A stretch of DNA of 64,000 nt from Karstenula rhodostoma CBS 690.94 (Eukaryota > Ascomycota > Dothideomycetes > Pleosporales > Didymosphaeriaceae). Location of the stretch: positions 1,701,601 to 1,765,600 of the forward strand of contig MU001493.1 in NCBI GenBank assembly GCA_010093485.1, written 5' to 3'. Positions 46,071-59,112 of this stretch are shown piece after piece. The notes under the pieces were generated by a model. It saw only the letters and a list, made by a program, of their open reading frames with translations. It did not search any database and was not told where the DNA came from. Each line of letters opens with the position of its first letter. The first letter of the stretch is position 1. Position numbers and translations under genes: made by a program.

Positions 46071-49000
46071 TTTTCTAATCTCTAGAAAGAAATAAATAAG
46101 GCTCTTTTTTTAAAACTTTAAGCCCTTTAGCTCTAAGTAAGTAGGAAAACTCTTTATATTAGAGAAGTAATAAGTCTCTTAAATTATAAAGAGCTTAATT
46201 TAATCTTATATATATTTCTAGTATCTTAAACCTATCTAGAAGTTTATAGGTTATAGGATTATCTATTATAATTATAGTATTTAGAAATACTCTTATAATA
46301 TTATATTATTTAATCTTAAGGTTAAATTCTATAGTAATTACTATTACTACTTAGAATAACCTTATTATAAGTATAGTAGTATAGGTTAAGTATAAAGTAT
46401 CTTTTAATTAAAAGTTTCTTCTAACTATAATATAAGCTTTATAGTTTTTAAACTAATTATTCTAATTAAACTTATATATAAATACCTATTTTAATAAAAG
46501 TAGATATTTTATTACTTATAATTAGGGTAACTTTATTTAAGTTCCTTTCTACTATAGAGTAGTAATCTCTTTAATTATAGCCTACTTAAATAGCTTTTCT
46601 AAAAGATAGGAAAGTAGATATTTTTAGAATATTAGTTTTAGTAATAACTTATCTCTATATAGATAAGCTAGTAATATTACTAGTTTTAGTTTCTTAAGTA
46701 TAGCTACTATAATTACTATATTTAGTATTTTATAGCCTTTATACTTATCTTAGGTTTTATCTACTCCTAGTATAAATATATATATAAAGTTAATCTAAAA
46801 ACTATTTTTTAAAAATAGATCTACTATTAGTATATATATACTAAAATTTAATCTATTCTCTAGTTAATTATTATAATTTATATTTTATTATCTTAACTTT
46901 TAAAGTAGTAAATATCTATTTATTAGTTAATTAATCTTAGGCGCCTTTTTTTAAAGTTATCTATTTACTTTACTTATTATAAAGAAGATATACTATTATC
47001 TTTAGCTTACTAGTAGATTTCCTACTTTATCTAGTAGTATAGAGTTAGTTATACTAGATTAAAAGGTAGTAGTAGGGTTTTAAAGCTCCTACTCTAAGAA
47101 AGTATTATTTTAAAACTCTAGTTTACTAGCTCTTCTAATTAAATTCTAATTCTAGTAGCTCTTAGTATCCTTATAATTATATTAATTAATCCTTATAATA
47201 TCTAGCTATAGTATTATATTTAGAGTTATAAGTCCTATACTTAAATCTTAGTCTATATAAATTTCTAGCTACTAGCTAGCTATACCTATAACTTATATAG
47301 TAGTTAGTATTATTACTTTCTAATTCTTTAACTAGCTATTTTTAGAATTTATTTACTCTAATCCTTTATCTTTAAGTAGTTACTTAGTATTCTTAATTCT
47401 TATAGTACTTATATACTTATTTAAGCTAAAAGTAAGATTAATTATATTAAATATATTTTCTAGATTATTAACCTTATCCTTATAAATACTTTTTATAATT
47501 TTTAAAACTTTTATTTTTAAAAGCTTAACTTTATATACTCCCTAATAGAAGATTATTTTATTAAATATAATATTTCTAGTTATAATTACTTAATTAAGTA
47601 TAGGAATTTATATTCTATAGATATTAGAAGTTTAATAGCCTACTAAATACCTAATATAAGCTTTTAGATTTATTTTAAATCCCCTTCTATTATATCTAGC
47701 TTTATAATCCTTTATTAGAGAATATACTTAGTATCTATAAATATAAATTCTACTTTAGTCTAGATAGAGATTTACTATTATATATTATATAATTACTAGC
47801 TTATAGTATTAAAAGTACTATTAAAACTAGCTATCTAATATTTTATTTAGTAATTAGAAACTATATATTATATTTAGGCTTATATTATATAGCTAGACTA
47901 CTATATCTATAATCATTAGCTATAGCTTTATTAGTAAATTTATACTAGACCTTATTTTTACTATTTATTTAATTAGCTCTTTTCTAGCTTATTTTACTAA
48001 ACTATTAGTTTTATATATATAAGGTAGTAAAGGATTAATTATAATTCCTTTTTTAATTACTTATTCCTTATATTATAATATCCCTTATTATAGGAGTATT
48101 ACTATATTATTATCCTATTAAATTTATATAATTTAGAGCTAGTACTTATTCTTTATAAAGGTTAATAGGCGTTTTATTAATTATAAAATCTCTAAAAGTA
48201 TCTTCCTTTATAGATTAAAATTATAGAATTTCCTACTAAATTCTTTCTTTATTATAAGAATCTAGGATTTAAGTATTTACCCTTACTCTATATTAAATAA
48301 GTCCTATATAATATAGTAGAATAAATATAATAAATACTTATATAATTATTATAAAATTACTTTACTTATATATATAACTATATAATACTTATATTTTTAT
48401 TATTATATTCCTTTAATTAATATACTATATATACTAGAAACTAGAGCTTATAAAGCCTTTTTTCTAAAGTATTCTAATTACTTATACTATAGTTCTTTAC
48501 TATCTAAGTAGGAGATATTCTCTCTTAATAGTCTAGATAGTTAAATTATATTTATAATAGTAGGATAAGAGTATATAGGCTTATATTCTAAAAAAGTAAA
48601 ATTATACTTATATTATAGGTTTACTATTATAATACTTTATTTAACTATTCTAATCCTTAGGGTATTATCTAAGCTAAAATACTAAATACTAACTTTTTTA
48701 AGTTAAGCTTTTAAGATAATATTTATATAAAAGTTCTTAACTACTTTTATATCTTTAAGTAGTAGATTCTTTAATTATTTCCTATTTTTACTATAAAGAA
48801 TATTCTTAATTAGGTAATTTCCTATTTCTAAAATAGGTAGAGCTTAAATTTCTACTTTAACTTAGTTTTCTATAATTACTTTCTTAAAAGAACTAGTAAC
48901 TAGAAGGTTCTAATTATTAATAAGGTAAATAGTAGCTATACTATCTAGAATTATACTTTTAAAAAGTAGGTAAGAATTCTATATTATATTATAGATTCTA

Positions 49001-50292
49001 TTCTTAGAGACTTTACTTAAAAAGTTAATTAGATTAATAAGAGCTACTATAATACTACTAGAATAGTTAATAGTGAGTTACTTTTTATTACTTATTTTTT
49101 AATTAGTACTATTAATTTTAGTCTATAGCTTTAACTATTATAAAAGTTTTAAATAGCTTAAAATCTTATTTTACTCTTTATTAGAAAGGTTAAATATTTA
49201 GAATCTATTAATTAGAGTACTAGTAATAGTTATCTATAAGTATTAGTATTTAATTAGTTACTATTTATATTAGGTATTCTTATAGGGGTAGCTAAAATAA
49301 TTATTATTCTATATATTATTAGATAATTCCCTACTAGGTTTAGTAGTCTAACTACTAAATATTATATAAATACTAGTCCTTTTATAATTAGGGTAGAGTA
49401 ATTATTTCTAGATTAGTACTAAAAATATCTTTCTAATTTTAAAAAGTATTATTATAGGCCTTTTAAGTATTTTATTAAGTAGGATTTATTATTTAATTAA
49501 GTAGGACTATTTAGGGGTAATCTTCTTATCTAAAGCTTTAAGGAAATTATAAATTATAAGTACTTCTTTAGTTTTTTTAACTAAGTATATAATTACTTTA
49601 TAGTAGAAAAGCTACTATTTTTTAAACTAAGTCTTTAGATTCTACTATCTACTCTTTACTTTATTAAAATAAGTATAATACTATACTTAAATAAGATTCT
49701 TAGTTACTCCTTTAGTAGGTACTAGATTATTTTTTAGTATATAAAGTAGATATTATAAAATAAATTTATTATTTTTAACTATATTAATTATTACTAAAGT
49801 AAGGAGATCTTAGGAGATAGTAGTATAAACCTAGTTCTAGAGATTTTATAGCTTAGAATAGTATATTTACTAGTTAGAGACTATAGTATAATATTCTATA
49901 ATTCTTAAAATATAGCTTTCCTTATTCTTTTTATATAATTTAAGCTCCTATTTATAATTTTTAAGGTTATCTAAAATAACTAGTTAGTATAGTTTCTTTA
50001 GAATAACTAGTTAAATAGGGTAATTATCCTTAATTAAGGGGACTATTAGACTATTTAGATTAATTTTAGATTAGATACTTTTAAAGTTTACTTAGAAATA
50101 TAAGCTTATAAACTAATAAGGCTAGCTTATTTAATTAATAAGCTAGGTCTAAATAACTAGAATAATTAAATTACTTATAGCTTTATTAAATAAAGAAGGC
50201 TTTTAGTATAATAGGAGAACCTAAGAAGGTATATTTAAGTAGTAAAGTATATAGAAAGAATTATTCTATATTTTAAGTACTAGGCTTATAAC

Positions 50293-50498
50293 TATAGTAG
50301 AGAAAAGGAGCTTAAATATCCCTTTATTTAGGGAGCGAATTAATTTAATTACTATATAAAAAAAGATTACTAGAAAGGCTAGTTATATACTATACTTATT
50401 CTAAATTAGTTTAGTACTTAGATTAAGGTACCCCTTATTATAGCTAATTAGAGCTCTATAAACCCTAATATTACTAAGTATTATTTATATTCTTAATA
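50293..50498 (-). repeat. Copia copy 2 LTR (5' LTR in element orientation)
   Basis: 206 bp and closely similar to the partner LTR. The tRNA-Met half primer site is at about 50,280-50,292. Confidence 0.88.
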
Positions 50499-50568
50499 AT
50501 AAGAATTAAAATAATTAATATATAATCTAGAAGAATCTCTATAGAGTTTCTATTCTTTATAGTTAACT

Positions 50569-50712
50569 TAGTTAGCCTATATATAGATACTAGGTAAGCC
50601 TTAGCCACTTTTTTAGTCCCCCTTTATTTATATATTAGTAAAGTATAACGTGCCTTTTTATCCCCCTTACTTTATTAATTTACCTACCCTTATAGTAATC
50701 GTATATAATATA
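50569..50712 (+). repeat. NL1 repeat, mixed A/B variant
   Basis: Sense copy from GTTAGCC. It has the B-type CCCCCTTTATTTATATATTAG interior but the A-type tail (CCTACCCTTATAGTAATCG), so it looks like a recombinant or intermediate subfamily. Confidence 0.7.
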
Positions 50713-50762
50713 TATATTAGATATTAGTAAATAAGGAGTATACTACCCTATTAGTATTATAT

Positions 50763-50880
50763 AGTATTATAGTATTATAGTATTATAGTATTATAGTATT
50801 ATAGTATTATAGTATTATAGTATTATAGTATTATAGTATTATAGTATTATAGTATTATAGTATTATAGTATTATAGTATT
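50763..50880. repeat. (AGTATTAT)n microsatellite, about 15 units
   Basis: A perfect 8-base repeat inside an NL2 3' fragment (about 50,713-51,215). The same repeat has far fewer units in other NL2 copies (34,655; 38,925; about eight reversed at 39,786). Confidence 0.85.
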
Positions 50881-51048
50881 ACTATATTATATAATATATA
50901 TAGGTAGGTTAATACTTAGTTAATTAAGCCTAGTACTATAGGCGCCTTTCTCTTTTATTATAAATAGTACTCTCCTTTAGAGCCTTTTAATAGATATATA
51001 TAGTACCTCTAGATATTTCCTTATTACTAGATAGTTATAATAGTAGCA

Positions 51049-51185
51049 CGCCCTTTTTAGTTAGCCTGCGCACAGACGCTGGGCGCGCCTTAGCCGCTTT
51101 TTTGGTCCCTTCGTGTATTGGCAAAGCGTGACGCCTTATATTATCCACCCCTTTATTAATTTACCCACCCTTATAGTGATTGTAT
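51049..51185 (+). repeat. NL1 repeat, least-mutated A copy
   Basis: Sense copy, ACGCCCTTTTTAGTTAGCC to GTGATTGTATATAA, flanked by TATAATAGTAGC (12 bp). It keeps CTGCGCACAGACGCTGGG, TTGGTCCCTTCGTG, TTGGCAAAGCG and other CA/TG sites lost elsewhere, so it best approximates the ancestral sequence. Confidence 0.85.
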
Positions 51186-51215
51186 ATAATATAATAGTAG
51201 CTTTATATAAAAAAA

Positions 51216-51754
51216 AAATAATAATCTATTACTTTTTTATATTATCTATTATAGGGTATTTACTATTATTTTTATATTTATTAACTATATAGTCTTTTTT
51301 TACTACCTAATTATAATTATTTTTATTATAAAGTCTAGCTTCTTTTAGCCTTTAAAAACTATTATAATTATTTCTTACTATTTATATATAAAATTCTTAT
51401 TCTAAATTAATTACTATAGAATTATTTCTATTTAAATTAATAATATTATATTAGTAATTACTACGCCCTTTTTAGTTAGCCTATATATAGACACTAGATA
51501 AGCCTTAGCCACTTTTTTAGTCCCCCTTTATTTATATATTAGTAAAGTATAATACGCGTTTTTATCCCCCTTACTTTATTAATTTACCCGCCCTTATAGT
51601 GATTATATATAATATATAATATTAATAATACTATATATATATATAAAACTTACTAATAGACTTTATAATTATAGAGTTTATAGTTATAACTTATAGTATC
51701 TATATACTAGATTAATTATATTAATAAAAATTAACTTATTAGATAATATACTAT
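51216..51754 (+). repeat. NL2 internal fragment
   Basis: Matches the middle of NL2 (TTATTAACTATATAGTC through ATATATATAAAACTTACTAATAGAC), is split by NL1 at 51,465-51,617, and ends at a T tract. Confidence 0.6.
51465..51617 (+). repeat. NL1 repeat, B interior with A tail
   Basis: Sense copy, CGCCCTTTTTAGTTAGCC to GTGATTATATATAATA. Keeps AATACGCG. Confidence 0.75.
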
Positions 51755-51930
51755 ATCTTTTTTTTTTTTTTTTTTTTTTAATATAAAGCTACTATTTATT
51801 ATATACTTAGATAATATCTTAATCTTTTTAGATAATAAGGGAGACTATAAGTACTATATTAAAGAGGTTTTTAAATACTTATATAAGATAAAGCTATTTA
51901 TTAACCTAAAAAAGTATAAATAGTATACTA

Positions 51931-52050
51931 GATACTAGGCAAGCCTTAGCCGCTTTTTTAGTCCCACTTTATTCGTATATTAGTAAAGTATAATACGCCT
52001 TTTTATTCCTCTAGCTTTATTAATTTACCCGCCCTTATAGTAATTGTATA
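51931..52050 (+). repeat. NL1 repeat in the Gypsy RT, 5'-truncated
   Basis: Starts ATACTAGGCAAGCC and ends GTAATTGTATATAA. Flanking repeat ATAGTATACTAG (12 bp). Confidence 0.75.
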
Positions 52051-53790
52051 TAATATAGTATACTAGTACTATAAAGTATCTAGACTTTATTATTACTACT
52101 AAAGGCTTAATAATTAATTCTAATTATTTTAAAATAATCTAGTCTTAGCTAATACTAATTTATATATATAATATCCACGTCTTTATTAGTTTTATAAACT
52201 ATTATAAAAGATTTATCGCTAATTTCTCCTACTTAGCTTTACTATTAACTACTTTAACTAAAAAGGGTCTAGGTAGCGCTAAATAAGGCCTAATAATAAA
52301 AATAGAGAAAAGTATAATACTAGACTTAGAATTAGAGGGTTATAAAGTATTTTAGAAGCTTAAAAATATATTTCTTATAGTGCCTATCTTTATATACTAT
52401 AAGAATAGAAAATAGATATATTTTAAAACTAATACCTTAAAAGGGGTAATTAGTACTATTTATAGCTAACTTATTCTAAATATAAATAGAAAGAGCTTAT
52501 AGTAGCCTATTAACTTTTTTTATAAATATTAAATATAGTATAGTATTATTATAATATATATAATAAGGAACTACTTATAATTATAGAAATAGTTAAATAC
52601 TAGCGCTATTATTTTTAGGGTTAGTATTTTAAAGTTCTAATAGACTATTATAACCTATAATAGTTTATAGAAACTAAGATACTTATAGTATATTATATTT
52701 AGTTTTATTTAACCCTTTCTATATATAATTTTATAATAATATATTAAACTAGGTTAACTAATCTAGTAGATAGGCTATCCTATTACCTAGATTATATACT
52801 TATAGCTTAAGAACTAAAATATAAAAATAATAAAGCCTTTATTAAACTACTTATTAAAATATTATCTAAATAAGATATTAATAGGTTACTTATTTTAGTA
52901 GTTACTACTTATATATATAGTAACTAAGAGTAGAATTAAAAGCTAAAGACTTAGATTTAATACTTTTATAAAATAAATAAGGAAACTCTAAGTAAATTTC
53001 TACTATTTAAGAATTAAGAAGTGCTTAAAATAGAGAGTTTAAATTTATTAAATAATAATAAGAATAAGTAGGTATAAAGTAGTCTAAATTAGCCCTACTT
53101 AAAGTAGTCTAGCCCTATATAGCTTAAAATACCCCTAGAGTAAATAGGAATAATTAAAAACTACTATAATAGTATATTTTCTAGATATTTTAGTATATCT
53201 TATACTTTAAAGTATATATAGTAAAAGTATTATTAGACTAGAATAGCTAAGGATATATATAACTATATCTATAACTATAAGTATTACTAATAAGTAAATT
53301 TAAAAAAGTATAAGCTATATAGCCTTCTTAAGTCTCTACCTATTCTAAATTAATTATAGTAGTATATTATAGTAGACTTTATTACTAATCTATCTCTAAG
53401 TTATTTTACTAGACTTATATATAATATAATCTTAGTTATTATTAACTATTTTTTAAAGATAGCTTATTATATACTTAAAAAGATAGACTAGAATAGTACT
53501 AATCTAGCTTAGGCTTAGATTTATAAAGTTATTAGACTCTATAGAAATTTAGAAACTATACTATTAGATAGAGATCTAGTAATAAGATTAAAGTATTAAA
53601 ATACTTTTTACTACTATCTAAACTTTTAGTATATTTTAATATTAGCTTTCTACCTATAGATAGATAGGTAGACTAAATAATAAAACTAAATACTAGAATA
53701 GTATTTTTAAATCTTTTATTCCTTAGAGTAGGATAATTAGGTTATATAAATCTCTTTAGTAGAATTTATATATAATAATAGTAAAAGCTA

Positions 53791-53930
53791 TACCCTTTTT
53801 AGTTAGCCTATATATAGATACTAGGCGCGCCTTAGCCACTTTTTTAGTCCCTTTATATATTAGTAAAGTATAACGCCTTATATTATCTACCCCTTTATTA
53901 ATTTACCCGTTCTTATAGTAATTATATATA
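53791..53930 (+). repeat. NL1 repeat after the Gypsy integrase
   Basis: Sense A copy starting GCTATACCC, flanked by an ATAATAGTAAA repeat (about 11 bp). Confidence 0.75.
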
Positions 53931-53944
53931 ATATATAATAGTAA

Positions 53945-54590
53945 ATATATATCTATTAAGTATACTCTCTATAAGGGTTAATTTAATCTAAAGTTAAATC
54001 CCCTTATAGGATATTTACCTACCTTTAAGCTTAGGCCTTATCTAGTAGCCTATATATAGATTAGTTAGTAAATTCTAAGTACCTACTATATAGAGAGTCC
54101 CTCCCTAAAATTCTCTCTATCTTAGTATTTTAAATTTAGTTTTAATTTATATAGTTTTTTTTATCTATTTAATTCTAAAAGTATTTATTTTATTTAGTTA
54201 TATTCTAGCCTTATATTAAACTTAAGACCCCTTCTTTTAACTAGAGATTAATAATTATAATATCTACCTTTAGCTCTTTAGATATAGAAAGGTCTACTAA
54301 AATTCTAAAATTTTTTAGATTAGCTATTAAAATACTAGAATATCCTCTAAAGTCTTTATTAAAGGCTAGCTATTAAGGTATAAGAACGTTCTTTAAAGTC
54401 CTTATTAAAGGCTAGCTATTAAGGTACTAGAATATCCTCTAAAGTCCTTATTAAAGGCTAGCTATTAAGATACTAGAATATCCTCTAAAGTTCTTATTAA
54501 AGGCTAGCTATTAGGGTACTAAAATATCCCTTTAGATTTTTTAAACTCCTTTAAAAACCTACTAATATTAGGTACTATTAGTAGAATTAA
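53945..54590. other. Degraded repeat DNA with a 46 bp tandem array
   Basis: Follows the Gypsy integrase and may include its 3' end. No domain can be read. The tandem array at 54,318-54,535 is listed separately. Confidence 0.5.
54318..54535. repeat. 46 bp tandem repeat, about 4.5 units
   Basis: The unit GGCTAGCTATTAAGGTACTAGAATATCCTCTAAAGTC-CTTATTAAA recurs at 54,363, 54,409, 54,455 and 54,501, with partial units at both ends. Units differ mainly by C/T and G/A. Confidence 0.8.
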
Positions 54591-54596
54591 CTATAT

Positions 54597-54738
54597 ATTA
54601 TATATAATTACTATAAGGGCGGATAAATTAATAAAGGGGTAGATAATATAAGGTGTCGCGCTTTACTAATATATAAAGGGACTAAAAAAGTGGCTAAGGC
54701 GCGCCTAGTATCTATATATAGGCTAACTAAAAAGGGCT
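54597..54738 (-). repeat. NL1 repeat, A variant
   Basis: Antisense copy flanked by TAGAATTAACTAT (13 bp). Keeps GTGTCGCGC and GGCGCGCC. Confidence 0.8.
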
Positions 54739-54739
54739 A

Positions 54740-57608
54740 GAATTAACTATTATAAATATTAAATCCCTCTTAGATAGAAATATATACCTATTATAGATAT
54801 ATTAAAAATAATATATATACTCTTAGTAAATAGGCTTAAAATATAATTAACTACCTACTTATTATTTATATTTTATTTATCTAAACTTACCTTTTACTTT
54901 TATAGAAAATATTAATTTATATAATATCTTTATTTTAGATAGTCTATTCTCCTTATTTATTTTACCTTTAAATAGCTCTATACCTCTTATACTACTATCT
55001 ATAACTAAGTATATAAAAATAAAACCTCTAGTATTTAAATAGACTATTAAAAAGAATTTAATATATTTTTTTTAGAGTTATATTAGAACTTACTCTATAA
55101 GCTATACTACTAAAGTAATAATAGCTTTTAATTTTAGTAAAGAAAACCTTAATAATATTTTAAAAGTAAATAAACTTTATTATAGTATAACTATAGATAA
55201 AATACTATATATACTACCTTAAACTTACTTATATACTTTAATATAAGAATAGATACTAGTAGCTAAAACCTTTAGTATATAACTATTCTATAAGTTAAAA
55301 GATCTACCTTTCTAGATTAAACTTTTTCTATTAGAACTAAGTATCTAGCTACCTAAAAGTACTAAAGAATACCTAGCTAATATTAATAAAGTTAAAAAAG
55401 AATTAGGCCTCTATTAGAGTTCTAAAACTAGAAACTATAAAAAGAAAAGAAATAACTTTAAAACTAATTTATAAATAGCTAAGTTATAAAAGCTAAAAGA
55501 AACTTCTAAACTATATATAGCTTTTACTAATATTAATATAATTATTCTAGACCTAATTACTTTAGATAGAAAGGACTTAAAGACCTTAAACTACTAAAGC
55601 CTAAAGTTTACTACTACTTCTAATATATATATAGGTTATATTAAGACTAATATAGTTTTATTTATTATAAAGTTATAGCTTATAGTTTTATTCTATTATA
55701 TATATAAAGTATAGAACTAGTAATAATAACTAGTCTAGTAAAATACTAATCTAAATAATAAAATTAGTATTATAATAGAGTTTTAAATATAGACTTAGAA
55801 AGAAAATAGTTATCTATGAACTAAAATTATAGAACTAAAGAAAATAACTAAGACTAAGAATTAACTAATATAAATAATATTTAGTAACTTAAATAGTAAT
55901 AATAGTATTAAGTTACTTTACTATTTTAGTACTTTCCCTACTAAGCTAGTACCTACTATTAAGTATAATACTAAACTAATTACTTTAAAAATAAATAGTT
56001 AATAAAGTATAGACTATTCTATTATAAGTTAATATACCCTATAAGTAAATTCCTTTAGTAAATTTTTTTATAAAGTACTAAATCTTTACTATATAAAATA
56101 CTAAGTTTACTAGAGTAAATACCTATCCCTTAAAGTTCTAGACTCTAATAAGTTTAATAGTAATAAGACTTAGTTTAAGCTATAGTTCTATTTACTAGAA
56201 GTTAAAATTAAGTCTAATATAGACTACTTTTAGTAAGATACTTCTTAAGAATATACTATAGCTATTACTAATTATATTAATATATAGCTAAAAGGCTATA
56301 CTTTTAAAATTTTTAATATTTAAAAATAGTAGTAATTAACTATATCTCTTATAGGTCTATATAACTACCTCTAAGCTATATTTATACTACTAAACTATAA
56401 TATTAATACCTATACTAACCTCTAGAAAATAATACTTCTATTTAAAGGAGATATAAACTTATTTATTATATAATATTATATATTTATAAACTAGACTAGA
56501 TTTTATTTTAATAATTCTAAAGAAACTCTCTATAAGAAACTCTATATAAAGCTTACTAACTAGCTTACTTAGAATACTATTAACTCTATTATAGACTATA
56601 ATAAATTTTATACTATTATCTATAAGCTATATAAAGCCTTTAAATATAACTATTAAACTAATTATAACTAACTTACTCCTTCTACCCTATACTATTATAA
56701 GGAATTTTTATTATAAATAATTACTTTAGCCCCTTATTATACTACTAGATTATTTAAAGATACTATAATAGAATTAGCTTTAAAGTACTAATTTACTAAC
56801 TTTAAATATAAATACTCTAGAAAGTAGTATTATAAAAATTAGATATATTATAATTATTTCTTTAAGAAATATATTTACTATAATTACTTAGTTAAATTCT
56901 ATAATAGGTATACTATAACTACTATTATAAAGGTTTAAAAAGAGAATAAGATTTACTTCTTTTTAGAATTTAGTAATAAATATACCTCTAATAAAGACTC
57001 TAAATTAGACTTTAAGTTAGAAAACTAAAAATACTAGTTAATTTTAAACTAGTATCCCTAATAGAAGTAGTAGGTATAGAACTAATTAATCTATAGAAGT
57101 CTATATTCTATCTTAAAAAGTATTATACTAATTCTAAAGGTATTTAAATCTTTAACTTATTTAAAAGAATACCTTTTATACTTCCTATAATATTCTAAAA
57201 TAATAGATATAAAGTTTATATATATAGTTTTATTAATTCTAGTATATTTATATATAATCTTATTACTCTATAGCTAGAGAAAGTACTAAAGTACTAACTT
57301 AGTATTAAGTTAATATAGCTTAAGTACCTAATCCCTCTTAAGAATTTTACTAGTAAAAAGGCCGCCTTTATTAATTACTACTTTTAAGTAGTACTTAATA
57401 TTAATAGATATCCTATAACTATATAGTTTATTCTATAAAAAATAGAAGACTATAACCTTATTATAGGATAAAAATTCTTTAAAGATACTAAAATACTAAT
57501 TAATTATTATAACTAGTACTTAAAATAGCTAGATAATATACTATTATAGGTTATTACTCTACTTATAGTACTATACTACCTACTCCTACTAGTTAATAAA
57601 GAATACTA
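54740..57608 (+). pseudogene. Gypsy-type gag remnant with a mutated zinc knuckle
   Basis: Plus-strand reading from about 56,100 gives a capsid-like stretch: F-L-FYLLEVKIKSNIDYF, EYTIAITNYINI-LKGYTFKIFNI, then TTRLFKDTIIELALKY and, at about 56,850, YYNYFFKKYIYYNYLVKFYN. The last part looks like a CCHC zinc knuckle whose Cys codons (TGC/TGT) have become Tyr (TAC/TAT). The part 54,740-56,000 is not identified; the end is set by the Tc1/mariner TIR. A connection to the Gypsy pol upstream is unlikely because gag lies downstream of it. Confidence 0.55.
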
Positions 57609-58162
57609 CAGTAGGGTAATAGAAAAAAAAAGTATACTTTAAAGTTAATAATTTAAAACTATTATATCTCTATAGATATTAGCCCTAAAAGGTTAGTATT
57701 TTAAGAATTCTTTAGAGAAACTATATATCTACCTTACTTATATTCTATTTTTAGATTTGTAGCTCTAATAGATATTTTTATTAAGCCTAAAGTTAGAGAT
57801 ATTTTAACCCCTAACTTCTAGTATACTATATATTTTAATTAGTGTATAAAAAAAATTTTATAATCCTCTATATATACTTCTAAGTTAGATTAAACTATAA
57901 AGTTATACTAGGTTTAAAATTCTAGAGTAATATTTTTATTTATAGGTATAATTTTAGGTATTTTAAAGATAATTAATAGTAAGAAACTAATTTTTTTATA
58001 GAAAAGCTATACCCTATAATAGAAAGATTATAAGAAAAAATATTATATTAATATAGTAGAAATATATTTATAAAGAAAAGGGTAATAAAATATCTAAATA
58101 CTTAATCTTTTATATCTTTATAACTAAAATAGATATAGAAATACTTTCTTTAATTCTATATA
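57609..58162. mobile_element. Partial Tc1/mariner element, one TIR
   Basis: TA plus the intact CAGTAGGGTAATAG end at 57,607-57,622. The following 550 bp match, in reverse, the right half of the element at 3,187-4,600 (AGTGTATAAAAAAAATTTTATAATCC, TAAGCCTAAAGTTAGAG). It is cut off by R3 copy b. This TIR keeps its CAGT, unlike most others. Confidence 0.7.
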
Positions 58163-58971
58163 TTATTATTTATAATAAATAAAGTAAGGAAGTAAACTAT
58201 TATAGTAAAGCTTCTATATAGCTCGCTAAACCTTATAGCTATATATTACCTAATTAGGATAGAGGATTTTAGGCTTTTTATTAGATAAAAAAAGGCGTTT
58301 TATATATTCTAATTAGTCCTTAAAATATAATATAATAATATTTCTCTAAATACTAATATAGCTAATATATTATCTATAGCTACTCTAGTTATAAAATACT
58401 AAACTTAGCTATATATTTCTAAATATTTACTTAGTATATAATCCTTCTTTAGGTATTAGTCTAGCCTAATATTAACTAATACTTTAAAAACTTAAAACCT
58501 TTTTTTTAACTTAATTTAATTTTATTCTTTATTTACCCTTTTACTATAATACTATTATAATACTTAATTTTAACTATACTTTTAGTAGTTTTATACTATC
58601 TTCTTTATCTATCTTAACTTCCTCTAAAATATCTTATACCTATAAAATACTATCTATATCCTTTATTTCTATAGCGCTTCTTAATACTTTCTAATAGAGT
58701 AGAAGTCCTCCTAGTATTAAAGTGCCTATTATATATAATATAGATATACTTATCTAAGATAATATTATAGCTATAATATATAAAATAAAGTATAGATACC
58801 CCTCCTTATTATTATTTTAACTAATATTAATAAGGATTTATAGGTATTATTACCCCCTAAATTTACCTACTTTAAAGTTATAATACTATACCCTTCTATA
58901 TTAAAAGGTATACTATTATCCTATATATTTTTACTAGTAAACCTATAATATACTATTATAGATACTATCGC

Positions 58972-59112
58972 CCTTTTTAGTTAGCCTGTATATAGACACT
59001 AGGCGCGCCTTAGCCGCTTTTTTAGTCCCTTTATATATTAGTAAAACGCGACGCCTTATATTATCTACCCCTTTATTAAATTACCCACCCTTATAGTAAT
59101 TGTATATAATAT
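58972..59112 (+). repeat. NL1 repeat, A variant
   Basis: Sense copy flanked by TATAGATACTAT (12 bp). Keeps CGCCTTAGCCGC and AACGCGACGCC. Confidence 0.8.

Larger units (their letters stand above)
43271..50498 (-). mobile_element. Full-length Ty1/Copia LTR retrotransposon (copy 2), RIP-inactivated
   Basis: LTRs of 206 bp lie at 43,271-43,476 and 50,293-50,498, with ATAAG duplicated outside (43,266-43,270 and 50,499-50,503). The interrupted host sequence is found uninterrupted at about 36,550-36,580. On the minus strand the primer site beside the right LTR reads GTTATAAGCCTAG, against GTTATGAGCCCAG in an intact initiator tRNA-Met half site. A CTTAGGGGGTA purine tract precedes the left LTR. The reverse transcriptase motif reads YIDNILLL at 46,045-46,056. 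This 7.2 kb copy keeps the interior that copy 1 lost (47,690-48,940). All frames are closed by RIP stops. Confidence 0.88.
50713..51215 (+). repeat. NL2 3' fragment with an NL1 insertion
   Basis: Carries the AGTATTAT array, CTTTCTCTTTTATTATAAATA and a short A-rich end (ATATAAAAAAAAA), split by NL1 at 51,049-51,185. Confidence 0.65.
51755..53940 (+). pseudogene. Gypsy pol remnant: reverse transcriptase, RNase H, integrase
   Basis: The plus strand reads YLDNILIFLDNKGDYKYYIKEV at 51,804 (mutated YLDDILIFS), then KYLGF, FINYYKRFIANFSYLALLLT near 52,180, and further on the integrase: LPIPN, VDFITNLSLSYFTRL near 53,375 and F--QIDRQ-D----N--LE-Y near 53,650, the RIP form of FHPQTDGQTERVNQTLEQY. The domain order RT, RNase H, IN defines Ty3/Gypsy. 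It is 5'-truncated by a T tract (an NL2 tail read backwards) and split by two NL1 copies. Confidence 0.8.

Noticed and set aside
50763..50880. AGTATTAT array as a CRISPR or telomeric repeat
   Set aside because: It is a spacer-free 8-base microsatellite inside an NL2 copy, and its sequence does not resemble the TTAGGG-type fungal telomere.
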